Positions 34,875-47,403 of a stretch of DNA of 64,000 bases are shown here, in pieces. Position 1 is the first letter of the stretch. Each line of letters starts with the position of its first letter. A program made the translations under genes and the position numbers. This DNA comes from Mermis nigrescens (lineage: Eukaryota > Nematoda > Enoplea > Mermithida > Mermithidae), in assembly GCA_036768485.1 (NCBI GenBank), contig JAVLUZ010000508.1:496001-560000 (forward strand), in the 5' to 3' direction. Below the pieces are notes generated by a model. That model did not search any database, was not told where the DNA came from, and worked only from the letters and a program-made list of their open reading frames with translations.

Positions 34875-36925
34875 AACGTATAGAAATACTGGTTTCTGCA
34901 GTCTTATCGGAGAAATGGCGTCGCTTTCGGCGCGCCTTGAAATTAATGTGAACTGTGAACGATGCAATCGTTGGAATACTGATACGTAAAGGAATAAGTG
35001 CGTGGTTCTTGGGGTCTTTTCTACAGTAATCTCAATATATCGCAACACTTCATCGGATAGAATCGTAAGAAATCGCCATTTGTCATGAAAAAAGTTCCTG
35101 TGCAATTTACCATTTCATCATCGAAATGAGGCCGTATGGCAATAGCGTGCTTCGCTTACGCGCATTTCTTCCTGTGCTGTTTTTTAGAAACATTTATTTT
35201 TTAGAACATTTTATAGCCTTCTGCTGTAATAGCTTAATACAAAACTTGTTTTAGTCCGTGCTCTTTCATCATGCTTTTTGTATTAGGCCTGAAATTATGG
35301 GTATTATTACTTTAATTTCTGAGTAAAGCTTCTGAAAATTCCTAAAATTATGTATAACGGTCTCTCATAATTTAAAACGTATGCAAAATATTGCGATGAC
35401 TTGGGTTAGATTTGGATACCTACCTTACTGTATTTCACGGAAAAAATATTTACACGCGTACTTGCCTTCATTTTGAAATAGACTATATGGAAACTTAGAC
35501 CTTAACGAAAACTTTTTTGATGTGTTTGCGAAGCATATTTTCACATCTTGTATATAATATTCTATTCTCTTTGTGAGGCTTTTAGTCGCTATTTACTCAG
35601 TTTGCAAAATAAACCTAAGCTTCAGTTTTTGAGAAACGGTTCTCAAATTCATCCACTCCTTTATTTTTTATATTTCATATTTTGATTTTTCGACTTGACG
35701 TTGTCTTTCTCTTTTTTTATATGCCCGTGTATCAGTGTATTTATATTGCCGCGGGCAACCGATGTCACCTGAGCTCGAATGTCATCTTTGCGCTACGAAC
35801 CTATACTATCATAGACGTTGATTTATTCTGCTATACCTTATTTTGTCATACCAAAAACATTGTTTTTTTATCGTTTTACCGTTTTCGTCGTTTTAATTGC
35901 GCTTATATTTACCTTGTTCGACTTTTTGCTGCTTCTGCGTTTATTTTTCTCGAGTGTTTGAGAAAATTTATAAGTTTTGTTTGATTCGTACATTCGAACT
36001 TTTTATTCTGTTACTTTGTTATTGTCCTACTTGTGTTATATAATTTAAAAGTGCTCTAGAAGAAGTGGACAACTCGCAGTATGCATAAGGATATGGAAAA
36101 TTCATCAGCGTCTCCTGTTTTCAAGCAGATATGCATTTCAATCTTTTGGTGACACACTGGGTGAATTTTTACTGACGCCCTCCCTAGAATTCGGCTGCTG
36201 CAAATGTTCGATTTAGCTGCTTTACACATTAATTTCTCAGGCAATGCATATGTAAAGGGATTAATGATTGAAGCGTTTTTCACATTTTTTTAAAATTTTT
36301 TTCCAATTGTTCAAGATGTAAAAATGGCCCGTCGCTTGATTTTTTTTTGAAAATTTCTAAATAAATAAACTTCAGGAAATCGCCTCTCAAATTAATAAAT
36401 TTAATTCGTGCATATAGCTTAAGAAGAATATATAGCTTATTTAGATCTAAATCAGCTTCACTGTATCTATTGCTCATCGTTGTAGTATTTCGATCTAATT
36501 TGTTATTGCCGTTTGGTGTAGCATTTAGTTTCACTTTTGTACGCTATTGTCAATGTGCATTTCTATTTAAGTTGCTTAATTTGTCTGTGCCCAGCAGTTA
36601 ATACCGCTAGAGCGACATTTGATTCTTAGGCGTGCTGACTATTGTAGTGGGTATTAAAAGTTTAGTGTAATAATTACATACCTACATAGAAGCATTACTA
36701 AAGGGGAGAATATATCAATAAATTTAGGCATGATATAAAGTCAGAACGCTCGCGAAATTCTATCGTCGATTTGTGTGACACAAAAATTTGGAATAAGACA
36801 AAATAGATGATAGCGCCTACTGATTTTTTAAATTTCATATTTTTTGACAAGCAGAATAACTATCTTTCATAAAGTATATCTCTTTTGCAGTAATGCATGT
36901 TTAAACACGCTTTTTCAGTCAACCA
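34875..36925. other. 3' UTR and downstream sequence of kinase gene
   Basis: AT-rich sequence after the kinase stop with several possible poly(A) signals. No further gene was recognised, and no TE termini were found until the hAT at 36926. Confidence 0.4.
35608..35613 (+). terminator. Candidate poly(A) signal AATAAA
   Basis: An AATAAA lies 730 bp after the kinase stop codon, with T-rich DNA downstream (35655-35720). It would give a 3' UTR of about 0.75 kb. Other A/T-rich hexamers occur, so the choice is tentative. Confidence 0.3.
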
Positions 36926-37699
36926 CAGCGGCGGATCTGTGATTTTCCTAAAAGGGGGCCGTATCCATAGGTGGGCAGCACCGAAATTCTGGGGGGGGGT
37001 GAAAAAATTTTCAAAGGTCAAAAAATGGTCTTAAAAGTGGTTGTATGGAGAAAAAACACCATTTTTCGACGTTTCTCATCGAGCACTATCCAATGGCATC
37101 AAAAAATTGCTAAAAAAGCAACAACAAAATTTCTGGGGGGGTTATTTCAACTTCTGGGGGTGCATACCCCCCCACGCCCATGTGTGGCCGTATCCCAAAT
37201 TTTCCAAAAATAGGTCCGAAAATTTGCCCTGCACGAAATAGCATTTTTCGGTGTTTTACATTGTATACTTTTACATAAAATCACTTTTGACGCAATATTT
37301 TTTTAAAATTTTTGAATTTCCGACAATTTTTTTGCGAAAAAAATCAATAAATTTCTTTGACTTTTACAAAAATCTGGCGCGAAGCGCCGGAAAATTTGTA
37401 GCATTTGATGCGAAACGTCAAAATTTTTAATTGAAAATAGAAGAAAACTATGCAAAAATAGCTGTTTCTGCTGTTAAAATTGTTTTGAAACCTATAGAAC
37501 AGAAAATGGCTTCCAAGTCGCCAAGAAGGTAAATAAATGTCATTAATAGGTATCATCTGGCGCGTAGCCCCGGACAAATTTGAGAAGTTATGGTCAATGA
37601 CGGCCAAAAATCATTACAAATTGCATATTCATTCTTTATCTCGCCAAATATTTTTGGCCAAAGGGGGCAGCCGCCCCCGCCCCCTTGAATCCTCCTCTG
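36926..37699. mobile_element. hAT element, CAGCGGCGGATC ends
   Basis: The ends are CAGCGGCGGATCTGTGATTT and CCCCCTTGAATCCTCCTCTG. Flanks are GTCAACCA and GTCATCCA (7 of 8). CAGNGGCGGATCC ends are typical of hAT elements in animals. It holds a family A MITE (36966-37186) and GGCGCGAAGCGCCG near 37378. A short relative is at 59872-60063. Confidence 0.75.
36966..37186. mobile_element. MITE family A copy inside hAT
   Basis: GCCGTATC is duplicated exactly (36958-36965 and 37187-37194). It begins CATAGGTGGGCAGCACC and ends CACGCCCATGTGTG. Confidence 0.8.
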
Positions 37700-37929
37700 G
37701 TCATCCAATTCTGGTGTGATAAGTTATATGACGGAAATTGCATCGTACTTTCCAATCCATGTAGCAAGCATGAGAATTATAATTTAGTCATCATATGAAT
37801 GTAATTGAGAAGCCTAAAAACTGGGCAGGTCCGAAGACCCGCCACTGCACAGTCTTCAGTCGCTTGCGCGAGCCGAACCCGTGCTCAATTTCAAAAAAAA
37901 TTTTGCGCTATCTAAGCCGGAGATGAAAC

Positions 37930-39735
37930 GTCATTTCGACGGGTTAAAGCGCATAAGCTATAAATAGCACGTCAGAGCAGCAAAACGAGCTGACAGGAAA
38001 GCACATGCATAACAGCGAAACGAGCTGCTGGGAAAGCACAACTGAACAGCGAAACGAGCTGACTGGAAAGCACATCCATAACAGCGAAACGAGCTGCTGG
38101 GAAAGCACATCTGAACAGCGGAACAAGCTGACGGGAAAGCACATCCGTAGAGCGTGGGTAAAATCCGGAAATAGAAATCGAAAATGGGTAAAAGCCGGAA
38201 AATGGAAAAACGGTTAAAAGTCGGAAAATGGAAAAGTGAGTAAAAGCTGAAAATGGAAAATTTTCATTTCCTTTATTTTCAACAAAAAATGGTTCGTTTT
38301 CAAAATTTTCGGTCGTAAATGTCAAACTCATATCGTTTCTCACCAAATTTCTCGATTTTTGAAGAAATTTCGAAAGCGTAACCAAAAATGGAAAAAGTCT
38401 ACAAAAATAAAAAAAACTGAAAATTGTTCATTTCTTGATCTTTTCACTCAAAATTCTCTTTTGCAAAGATTGACCTTCCAAATTCGAAAAATCGTTATCC
38501 ACTTCGACTACTGCAACGATTTCGTCGCAGATGGAAAATAGAAAAATAGGGTAAAACCCGGAAATGGAAAATGGAAAATTTTCCATTTCCTTTATTTTCA
38601 ACGAAATATGGTCTCTTTTCAAAATTTTCGGTCGTGAATGTCAAACTCATTTCGTTTCTCACCAAATTTCTCTATTTTTGTAAAAATTTTGAAAGCGTTC
38701 TAAAAATGGAAAAATCCTACAAAAATGGAAAAAACTGAAAATTGTTCATTTCTTCGTATTTTCACTCAAAATTCTCCTCTTTAGAAAAGATTGACCTTCC
38801 AGATCCGAAAAAAATCGTTATCCACTTCGACTACAACGATTTTGTCACAGATGGAAAATCGCCGGAAAATGGAAAAATAGGGTAGAATCCGGAAATATAA
38901 GATGGAAAATTTTCCATTTCCTTTATTTTCATCGAAAAATGGTTATCTTCAAAATTTTCGGTCATACATAAATGTCAAACTCATGTCGTGTTTCTCACCA
39001 AACCTCTATTTTTGAAAAAAATTTGAAAGCTGAACTAAAAATGTAAAAAGGTCTACAAACATTGTTCATTCATTTTGTTGAATTTTTTCCATTATTACAT
39101 AGTTGCGTTTTTGAAATTTCTTCATAAAATGAGGAAATTTAGTGAGAAACGACATGATTTCGACATCTACAACCGAAAATTTTGAACATTCACCATTTTC
39201 CTTTGAAAATAAAGGAAATGGAAAATTTTCCATTCTTCATTTTTCATTTCCAGGTTTTACCCTGTTTCCATTTTCCGGAAATTTTCCATCTGCGATAAAA
39301 TAGTTGTAGTCGAAGTAAATGACGGTTTTTTCGGATCTGGAAGGTCAATCTCTTTAAAAGAGGAGAATTCTGAGTTAAAAGACGATGGAATGAACAGTTT
39401 TCCGTTAGACAATTCATTTGTCCATTTTTGTTGAATTGTTTCCATTTTTGGTTGCGCTTTTGAAATTTCTTCAAAAATAAGGAAATTTGGTGAGAAACAA
39501 CAAGATTTCGACATCTACAACCGAAAATTTCGAAAATTAACCATTTTCTGTTGAAATTGAAGGAAATGGAAAATTCTCCATTTTCCATTTCCAGCTTTTA
39601 CCCTTTTCCATTTCCTGCTTTTACCCATTTTCCATTTTCGGATTTTACCTTTCCCCATCCGTACAGCGAAACGAGCTGACGGGGAAGCACATCCGAACAG
39701 CGAAACGAGCTGTCCGGAAATAGCGCATGAGTTCG
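37930..39735. repeat. Foldback of GGAAAATGGAAAA-type units
   Basis: Three direct units of about 310 bp (about 38240-38545, 38555-38865 and 38875-39060) are followed by two inverse units (about 39085-39290 and 39295-39600). Each has 'aaaattttcggtc', 'cgtttctcacc', 'gattgaccttcca' and 'tttccattttcc' or their complements. AACGAGCTG arrays flank both sides. The half direct, half inverse layout could form a very long hairpin. No protein is supported despite many open frames. Confidence 0.7.
37975..38150. repeat. AACGAGCTG minisatellite
   Basis: Units of about 29-35 bp of the form 'agcgaaacgagctg' plus 'gggaaagcacat' recur five to six times. Two more occur at 39664-39715, on the far side of the foldback. 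Confidence 0.75.
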
Positions 39736-39843
39736 ATGAGTGTGTATGTGCCCCGCACTAACATGAATATCAATTGGCACTTTGCTGTATGTAACTTGGT
39801 GTACCTGGGTACGCGCCTAAATCCATTAGAAATGCCAATAGAT

Positions 39844-40015
39844 AAAAAACAGCCTGTATACTGCAGATGCATTCTAAATAGTTAATATTCAACGGATATA
39901 TTAAACTTATTCAAATTTGATATTAACCCTCGACGCCTCGGCACTTTTCAGCTTCGCCCTCAGCGCCGGAGCTCCAAAAAAGGCCGAGCCTTGCCGAGAC
40001 CTCGGTCCGATCACT
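39844..40015. mobile_element. Truncated end of the 6826-9402 hAT family
   Basis: Read in reverse it matches the first 170 bp of the hAT at 6826. It ends CTCGGTCCGATCACTG at about 40014, with 'attctaaatagttaatattc' shared in the interior. The other end is missing, so it is a solo terminus. Confidence 0.7.
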
Positions 40016-40039
40016 GGTGACCGACCAAAATTTTAAAAA

Positions 40040-40265
40040 TCTGTTTTAACGTTACAGTAAAACTACGCTGTTTACACAATGGGTATTGCTTCCAAAAAAC
40101 ACGGCAGCATATTCTATCTTTTAAAAATCCGTACAATACAGAAGAATTCCAGTGTTGCTGTAAGGGGGGTGGACAGGACATATGTACATATGTTGGAGTG
40201 TTGGAGGTACCTAAGTATATTATATTTACTCGCTAATGCGCTACATATGATTTCATGCTGGATTA
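40040..40265. repeat. Fragment of repeat R end
   Basis: It shares 'gttgctgtaaggggggtgga' like words, 'taagtatattata' and a GCGCTACATATGAT end with repeat R (13640-13700 and 26290-26370). Confidence 0.55.
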
Positions 40266-40384
40266 GTTGAAGAGGCTGACTTGTTTTAATGTAAGACAAA
40301 GACGGTCGGTAGTTGAAATAAAAATTTTACTTACATATCTAAAATATAATATAACGGCACGACGCTCATATACCTACATACTTA

Positions 40385-40648
40385 CTAATGATCACAATTA
40401 TCTTTGCCCTTTAAATCACCGTAGCCTAATTTTTCCCAATCTTGTCGAGTCATCAGGTTTTGTGTCATACGACATTCAAAATAAGCTTTAGCTTGCTCTC
40501 GGCATGCTTCGTTCAGTCGATTATTTTTTGATACACAGTGCATATAAGATATCATCGCATCTTTACACACACCTTCGTGATCCAATGGAAAACTACCATT
40601 GATAGGGGCAGTTCGTTTAAAAATTTTCTTCGAATAAATTGATGACAT
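40385..40648 (-). CDS. COX19: COX19, cytochrome c oxidase assembly factor
   Basis: An intact 87-residue single-exon frame runs on the - strand from ATG 40648 to the stop at 40385. It carries two CX9C pairs, Cys28-Cys38 and Cys49-Cys59, the fold of small proteins oxidised by the Mia40 (CHCHD4) system in the mitochondrial intermembrane space. Family landmarks include GSFPLDHEG before the first pair, YFECRM at the second and EKLGYGDL near the end. These match the COX19 phrases GSFPLDH, YLECRM and EKLGFGDL. COX19 helps supply copper to cytochrome c oxidase. Length is typical (about 90). It has an extra Cys85 near the end. It sits between TE blocks and has no frame defect. An intronless retrocopy cannot be excluded, but the frame is fully kept. 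Confidence 0.92.
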   Translation of the reverse strand: MSSIYSKKIFKRTAPINGSFPLDHEGVCKDAMISYMHCVSKNNRLNEACREQAKAYFECRMTQNLMTRQDWEKLGYGDLKGKDNCDH

Positions 40649-40859
40649 TACTGTTATCGATGATTGACTTGTTGATAAACTGATATAAAGTAGAGAACGC
40701 TTGATTATTTATTAAATATTATATCAAGCTAAGGAGTCGACGAGACCGTACATGAACAGCAACTAAAGTGAAGGGTCCGCCGATGAGGCTAAATTATCAA
40801 AAATAGCAGCTAAAAATTAATTCCAAGGTCTACCGATTTTGGAGGGTCCAGCCGCCAGA

Positions 40860-41021
40860 CCCACCAGACCATAATGAGCAGCAAGAAAATTCTCGGGGTT
40901 TGGTTGGATGGAATCGCCAAGAATGTTAGTAAGATTACAATTCTGGGGGTTTACAGTGATATGCGGTGGGGGATTCAACTTATAGTGTGTACCCCTCCCC
41001 ATGTCAACGTATGCTCCAGAC
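40860..41021. mobile_element. Partial family A MITE
   Basis: It has 'gagcagcaagaaaattctcg' and 'tacaattctgggggt' words of the family A body but no full ends. It adjoins the complete copy at 41022. Confidence 0.4.
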
Positions 41022-41290
41022 CACACCTGGGCGTGGGGGTGGGGGGTTTGGGGGGTATGCACCCCCCCCCCAGAAACCAAAATACCCCCCAGAAATCAAA
41101 ATACCCCCCAGAATTCAATTTTTGAAATTTTTTTTCGTTTTTTCGCAATTTTTGATGGCAATGGATAGTGCTTGATGAGAAACGTCGAAAAATGGTGTTT
41201 TTATCGCCATACCACCATTTTTAAGGCAATTTTTTGACCTTCAAAAAAATCTTGCACCCCCTCCCAGAATTTTCTTGCTGCCCACGTTTG
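41022..41290. mobile_element. MITE family A, first of three insertions at one site
   Basis: The left end CACACCTGGGCG follows CTCCAGAC (41014-41021). The right end GCCCACGTTTG precedes a second CTCCAGAC (41291-41298). Another family A copy starts directly after that. Confidence 0.8.
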
Positions 41291-41298
41291 CTCCAGAC

Positions 41299-41579
41299 CA
41301 TACGTGGGCAGCACCAAAATTCTGGAAGGTGGGAGGTGCTTTCGAACATCAAAAAAAATTGTCTTAAAAATGGTGGTATAGCGAAAAAACACCATTTTTC
41401 AACGTTTCGCATCAAGAACTATCCATTGGCATCAAAAAATTGCGAGAAAAAAACAAACAAAATTGAAAAATTGAATTCTGGGAGAGGTATTTCGGTTTCT
41501 GAAGGTGGGGGTATTCGGCCTTCTGGGGGAAGGTATTCGGCCTTCTGAGCGGTGCATACTCCCCCCATGCCCAGGTGTG
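41299..41579. mobile_element. MITE family A, second of three insertions at one site
   Basis: It is flanked by CTCCAGAC at 41291-41298 and 41580-41587. It begins CATACGTGGGCAGCACC and ends ATGCCCAGGTGTG. Its orientation is opposite to that of the copy at 41022. Confidence 0.8.
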
Positions 41580-42097
41580 CTCCAGACCAGAGCCCTGCGC
41601 GGGCCGAATTTTTTGACCCGCCCCGCCCCGCCAAGAAAGAAATAAAGCCCGCCCCGCCCCGCCCCGCAAAATTTTTTCATGTACTCTATGTATCCATTTC
41701 TGGTCGAAAAGGAGCCAGAATGCAAGAAGATAAAGAACCGGACAATGGGTGATACAAAATCTTCAATGTAAATGAGTGCAATGCAATTTTGTAAATTGAA
41801 TAAGAGCTAATGTCTTACAGCAATAAACTTTATTGGAACAACAATGATGTTACTGTGATAGGTGTAGTTAGGTATGAAGGAAAGCTGCAAAAGGCATAAT
41901 CTTGCATTGCTGATTGCTCAAATTCTGAGGGGGTCTGATGGGGCGAAATCGCCAAAACTAGTACAACAAAATCAATTTTGGGGGTCTGCTGGATCCCAGG
42001 GGACAACCCAGATCCCAATGCTCGCCATTACTCAAATCCTATAGATGATAGTCTACCTTATGTAAGGACGTAGTGTGTGCCTACATATTTATAGGCA

Positions 42098-42377
42098 AAG
42101 GTGGGCAGCACCGAAATTCTGGGGGGGGGGGGGGGGGGTGAAAAACTTTCTGGGGGGGGTGAAAAAATTTTTAAAGGTTAAAAAATGGTCTTAAAAGTGG
42201 TCGTTTGGTAAAAAAACACCATTTTTCGACGTTTCTCATCAAGCACTATCCAATGGCATCAAAAAATTGCTGAAAAAGCAAAAAAAATTTCTGGGGGTGG
42301 GTATTTTGATTTCTGGGGGGGGTATTTCAACTTCTGGGGGGTGCATGCCCCCAAACCCCACGCCCACGTGTGTATGT
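42098..42377. mobile_element. MITE family A copy inside hAT
   Basis: Inverse of the insertion at 28982-29282 in the sister hAT, at the same place. It has long G-runs (42120-42138) and a CACGCCCACGTGTG end. Confidence 0.7.
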
Positions 42378-42390
42378 AGGTACCTGCCTA

Positions 42391-43315
<925 letters not shown>

Positions 43316-43464
43316 GTATATATGTAAGCTTATGCATGGTAAAGCTGGGGGCCGCGCGGGCCTGCGGGGCGGGGCGGGCCGACCCGCCCCGCGCAGGGCT
43401 CTGCTCCAGACCTCTGCCACGCTCATGTGTGATCGAAACACTTCCTTTCTTGTGCGAGACAAGA

Positions 43465-43930
43465 ATTACGATATTTGGCGCTTCGCGCCGAATATCGTAA
43501 TTACAATAGCAGGCATTACATACACCAAAATATATCTTTGTGTAGTTTCATGCACCTTTGTTCAGATTTAAACATTTTTTACATCTATTTCTACTGTTTT
43601 AAAACGATTTTATGCAGAAAATAAGAACTATTTGACAAGTTTGCACTGTTTTCTGCCGTTCATAGATAAAATTGACTTTTTTATCTTTGAGTTACATTGA
43701 TTTCACAAGCGAATTAGTGTCTATTATGAGATTCAGTCAGCTTATTGCAATCGCCATATTATTTCTGATAGTGTAACACAAGTTGGTTTAGCTTTCTGAA
43801 TCGAGTTTTATGTGTGAATTGAACCAAAAACTCACAAAAATTTCGGCGCCTCGCGCCGAACAAATATAATCAGCTAAATTTATGACGAAATAACACTTTG
43901 TAAAGCGTGCGGATTGTATATAACAGACTA
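43465..43930. repeat. Fragment homologous to hAT 6826-9402 interior
   Basis: It opens with a 37-nt perfect hairpin (ATTACGATATTTGGCGC and its inverse, 43465-43501). It then has 'cagatttaaaca', 'tctactgtttt' and 'ttatgcagaaaa' in the same order as 7925-8010. A second palindrome (TTCGGCGCCTCGCGCCGAA, about 43842) matches 8227. Confidence 0.6.
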
Positions 43931-44202
43931 GCAGCATGTAAAAATGAGTATATTTAATAGATTATATGGACAAAAAATCTTTCGCACGTACAAAAACTTT
44001 GCCAGAAATCTTCATACATGTATGTACAAAGAGGCTCGTATAAGGAAATAGTGTTTTTTTTAAAGTTGTTTATTTTTGCGATAAAAAGTGAAAGCTTGAC
44101 TTTTGCTTGAAAACCGAAAAACATCAATAAACATCAGAAAAAAGGAAGAGGGTTGTCCCACAAACATTCCAGAGTTCAGACTTGAATGAAATAAGTTATA
44201 AG

Positions 44203-44633
44203 CAGTGTTTTTTTGTACAAGGTCCGTCTTTACATGTACAAAGATGGTCCCTAAAAGCTTTTGTACATTTTGTACACACAAATTTTTGGGTACTATAATA
44301 TGGTAAAGTAACGACTTTAGTGTGATAACAACAGTTGTTCAACCTCTGGTAGTGTATTTTACCTAATTTCTGGATTTCTGAGGGCAAAACTCATTAAGAA
44401 TCGTCTTAAAACGGCGCGAAGCGCCGAAAAATTCGACATTTTTCCTTTCGAAAGGCAATTTCTTTTATTATTAAGATATATGTGACACACAATAACTCAT
44501 TCAAAAATTTTTGCGAATGTTAGACCTTTTTTGCAGTTTTTGTTTTCCCAAAAACCTTTTTACATGTACAAAGACGGTCCCGAAAAGTCTTTGTACATCG
44601 GGAAAAATCTTTACCGAATACAAAAAAACCGTG
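44203..44633. mobile_element. MITE family B, 431 bp
   Basis: It starts CAGTGTTTTTTTGTACAAGG and ends ACAAAAAAACCGTG, with flanks GTTATAAG (44195-44202) and GTTCTAAG (44634-44641), 7 of 8. It has TACATGTACAAAGA words at both ends and GGCGCGAAGCGCCG at the centre (about 44413). It is the clearest member of the family. Confidence 0.82.
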
Positions 44634-44994
44634 GTTCTAAGACTGAAAATGATGTCGATTGCCAAATTATTAATATTAGACCAAGCTACCATACACGTCA
44701 GCATGGGAATTCTGCAGAGTCAGGCAGGACCCAAAAAATTTTCAAAACGTGCCTTTTTAGCTAAAAAACGTGGGATATACGTCAATAACACTGTTTTTGG
44801 ACGTTTCGGACAATGCTTGTCTTTTTAGAACATAAAAACATGTTTAAAAAATTTGAAAAAATTTTGAAAAAACGAGAAAATCGAACCAAGTATAGTCAAA
44901 AAATGTGTATATGGCGCGATGCGCTTAAAACTTGAGACATTTGAGCCAAAAGTGAGCTAACAACGATTAAAAAAGCACTTTTTAACAATTTTTC

Positions 44995-45350
44995 CAAAAA
45001 ATCGACCAGTCTGGGGGATTCATTCATGTAAGAGGGAGATAAGGGGATCCCCCACCCAAAGTCGGACATCCCCCGTCCATCTCTCCCAAAGCCAGAGAAT
45101 TTTTGACCCCCTCCCCCTCCAGATTTTCGGAAAAATCGAATTTTTTGGCCGTTCTTAGCCGTTTTTAGGCCATTTGTGGCCAAAAAATTGGTAGTTATTT
45201 ACCCCCTAAAATCGGCCGGGACTCCCCCCCCAAAATTTCGAACCGTTACATGTATGGGGGAGTCGCAGCCATTTGCATAGCGGGGGTTAGCAGCAATTTT
45301 TCGGGGAGGGGGTCTAACCTCCCCCCGAAGCAACCCCCCCGCAGAGCACG
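44995..45350. repeat. G/C-run dispersed repeat
   Basis: It contains 'ggggatcccccacccaaag', 'gccagagaatttttgaccc' and 'aaatttcgaaccgttacatg'. The last is close to 'aaatttcaagccgttacatg' at 17450. It is a relative of 28-260, 7130-7620 and part of 16990-17470. Confidence 0.5.
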
Positions 45351-45550
45351 TATGTATCAGACCCGAAATTCAATTTTAAAACCTATATATCAGTCTGTCC
45401 GCTATTGTGTGGGGCCAATAAAAACTTAAGGAAAGCTTGAAAACGAAGTTTTTTTTGTTTATACTATTGATTTTATGACCGCGGGCTTGGAAAAGTGCTG
45501 AAACCAAGCAAATTATCATTACCGACAAAAAAGGATATGTACTTCATATA

Positions 45551-45835
45551 TAGGTGGGCGGCACCAAAATTCTGGGGGTAAAGGTCAAAAATAGCCTCAA
45601 AAGTGGTGGTATGGCGAAAAACACCCGTTTTCAACGTTTCTCATGGACACTATCCATTGGCATCAAAGAATTGCGAAAAAAACAAAACAAATTCAAAAAT
45701 TGAATTCTAGGGGGAGGTATTTTGGTTTCCGGGGGAGGGGGGTATTTTGGTTTCTGGGGGAAGGGGTATTTTGCTTTCTGGGGGGTTTGGTTCCTCGGGG
45801 GAAACCCCCAACCCCCTCGCACCCCCAACTCTATA
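45551..45835. mobile_element. Family A MITE, decayed right end
   Basis: It begins ATAGGTGGGCGGCACC and has the typical body with three G-run repeats of 'tattttggtttc'. The right terminus is not typical. Confidence 0.55.
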
Positions 45836-46170
45836 TACAATAAGACAAGCATTAGGTATTGGCTACTTTTTTCAATAACAAAGCAGAGAAAAAACTTACC
45901 TCTTAACATTTGTAACTTAAATATCACCCTTAGACATCTTGTAAAAAGTCGGAAAGCGTTTGACAGAAATCAGAACTATATGGGACAAACAAATTTTCTT
46001 GCATTCGTTAGTATTTGAAGACTGATAGGTGATATCGACGATCTATCGCAATGAAATTTATCATTAAGTAGGAACTTCGAAATTTGTGCATAGCGGATTC
46101 TAATATATCTTCAAATTAGCTCAAAAAGAAAATGATATCCTGCACATAAAAACATTCGTCTTACATAAAT

Positions 46171-46370
46171 CTATTCTTTTTTGTTGTTGTCTGTCGGTTT
46201 TAACCAAGGGAAAACATCGAATAATTCAGGAGCGATTGGTTTATGGCCGATTTGGATAGCGTGACGGTCATGTGCTTGTAACCAAACAAGACCACCTAAA
46301 AGCGCTATACACCTAGCAATACCACGATACTGAGAAGGTTTCATTACTTCAATCGAACCAATAAAACATT
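46171..46370 (-). CDS. Possible terminal exon or 57-aa one-span membrane protein
   Basis: On the - strand an ATG at 46344 opens 57 codons to the stop at 46171-46173: MKPSQYRGIA, then CIALLGGLVWLQAH, then IAPELFDVFPWLKP, ending NNKKE. The frame is also open upstream to a TTTTTAAG acceptor-like site (46371-46380), adding CFIGSIEV, so it may be a last exon. A single hydrophobic segment of about 14 residues suggests a membrane anchor, and the tail is basic. Size and layout recall small mitochondrial inner-membrane subunits, but I recognise no family. Amino-acid use is unlike the TE shadows around it. It could still be chance. Confidence 0.35.
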
Positions 46371-46664
46371 CTTAAAAACGATTATGTATATATCAGTAAA
46401 AATAAATCAGGATACGCAATAAATACTCGTAAATAAAGATAGGTAGGTACCGTGGTGTGCAAAAGTTTGTTTACAGCCACCCTGCTCAAACAAAGCAAGA
46501 AGCTACAAGGACTTTGCAAAAATTGTTGCGGTCTTTGAGAAAACTGCGAGTTAACTTATTACAAGTTTCTAGACCAGTTTTCAAAGCTAAAACTGAATCT
46601 GCAAGCCATTTTAGGCTCAGTATAATAATTATCGTGATATTAGGGACTATGAAAGCCTTGCAGT

Positions 46665-47403
46665 CACTGTTTTTTTATTAGCACGGCGCCAAGGAAACCT
46701 GTCCTGTGCTAATAGACATTTTGTACATTATCCCCATGCGCAAAGGCTTTTTTGGATTAAAAAGTAGAAATTATAACATTTTGACGGCATTTTTAAAGGA
46801 AGTTTTCCAAAATTTTTTGGGCGCTTTGCGCCTAATTTGTTAAAAATGTATTATTTCTGTTTTCCCACCATTACTTTTTTATTTCATCATCAGCGAGTAC
46901 CTACTTTAGCAACTTTGCAGAAAGGGAACCCATGTTTTGCGGCGCTTTGTACCAGATTGATTGTTTCTATATTATTTTTGCCTTCTAAACAGCCTAAACT
47001 TGAGCAGACATGGAAAACATGCCAAATTTTTTTGGTGCTCTGCGTCTAGTTATTGAGTTTGCGTATTGTTCTTTTGCAATACACGAAAATTAAATGCAAA
47101 GATAGCTTGAAATCACTCAGTCTAGCATGGACCGCATATAGATAAAGTCAGTCGTGTACACAGATGGCTCAAAAATTATATTTTTTTGTATGAGTTGAAA
47201 AGAATGACAATTTTTTAAATTTTTTTCCGAAATTTATCGACGGCAGCGAAAATAACTCATTGAAAAACGCTCGTAAATACCCTTATTCTTGCCTATCTCC
47301 TAACAATTCTACGTTTTCGTACGCTAATGAGAAACGCTGCGCGCAAATGCTCTATCCAGGCTGTTAGCAGCCGCGTACATGGGGGTGGCGCTAAAAAGCA
47401 CTG
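46665..47403. mobile_element. Family D hAT-like element, copy 1
   Basis: It runs from CACTGTTTTTTTATTAGC to CGCTAAAAAGCACTG. It is similar along its length to 52820-53578, with shared phrases such as 'atgcgcaaaggcttttttgg' and 'atgggggtggcgctaaaaa'. The flanks no longer match. Confidence 0.7.

Noticed and set aside
34665..35105. 146-codon open frame on the - strand opposite the last kinase exon
   Set aside because: It is the antisense shadow of the conserved kinase exon and shows no family features of its own.
38005..38541. Lys- and Trp-rich open frames such as KWVKAGKWKNG
   Set aside because: By-products of the GGAAAATGG and AACGAGCTG repeats in the foldback at 37930-39735.
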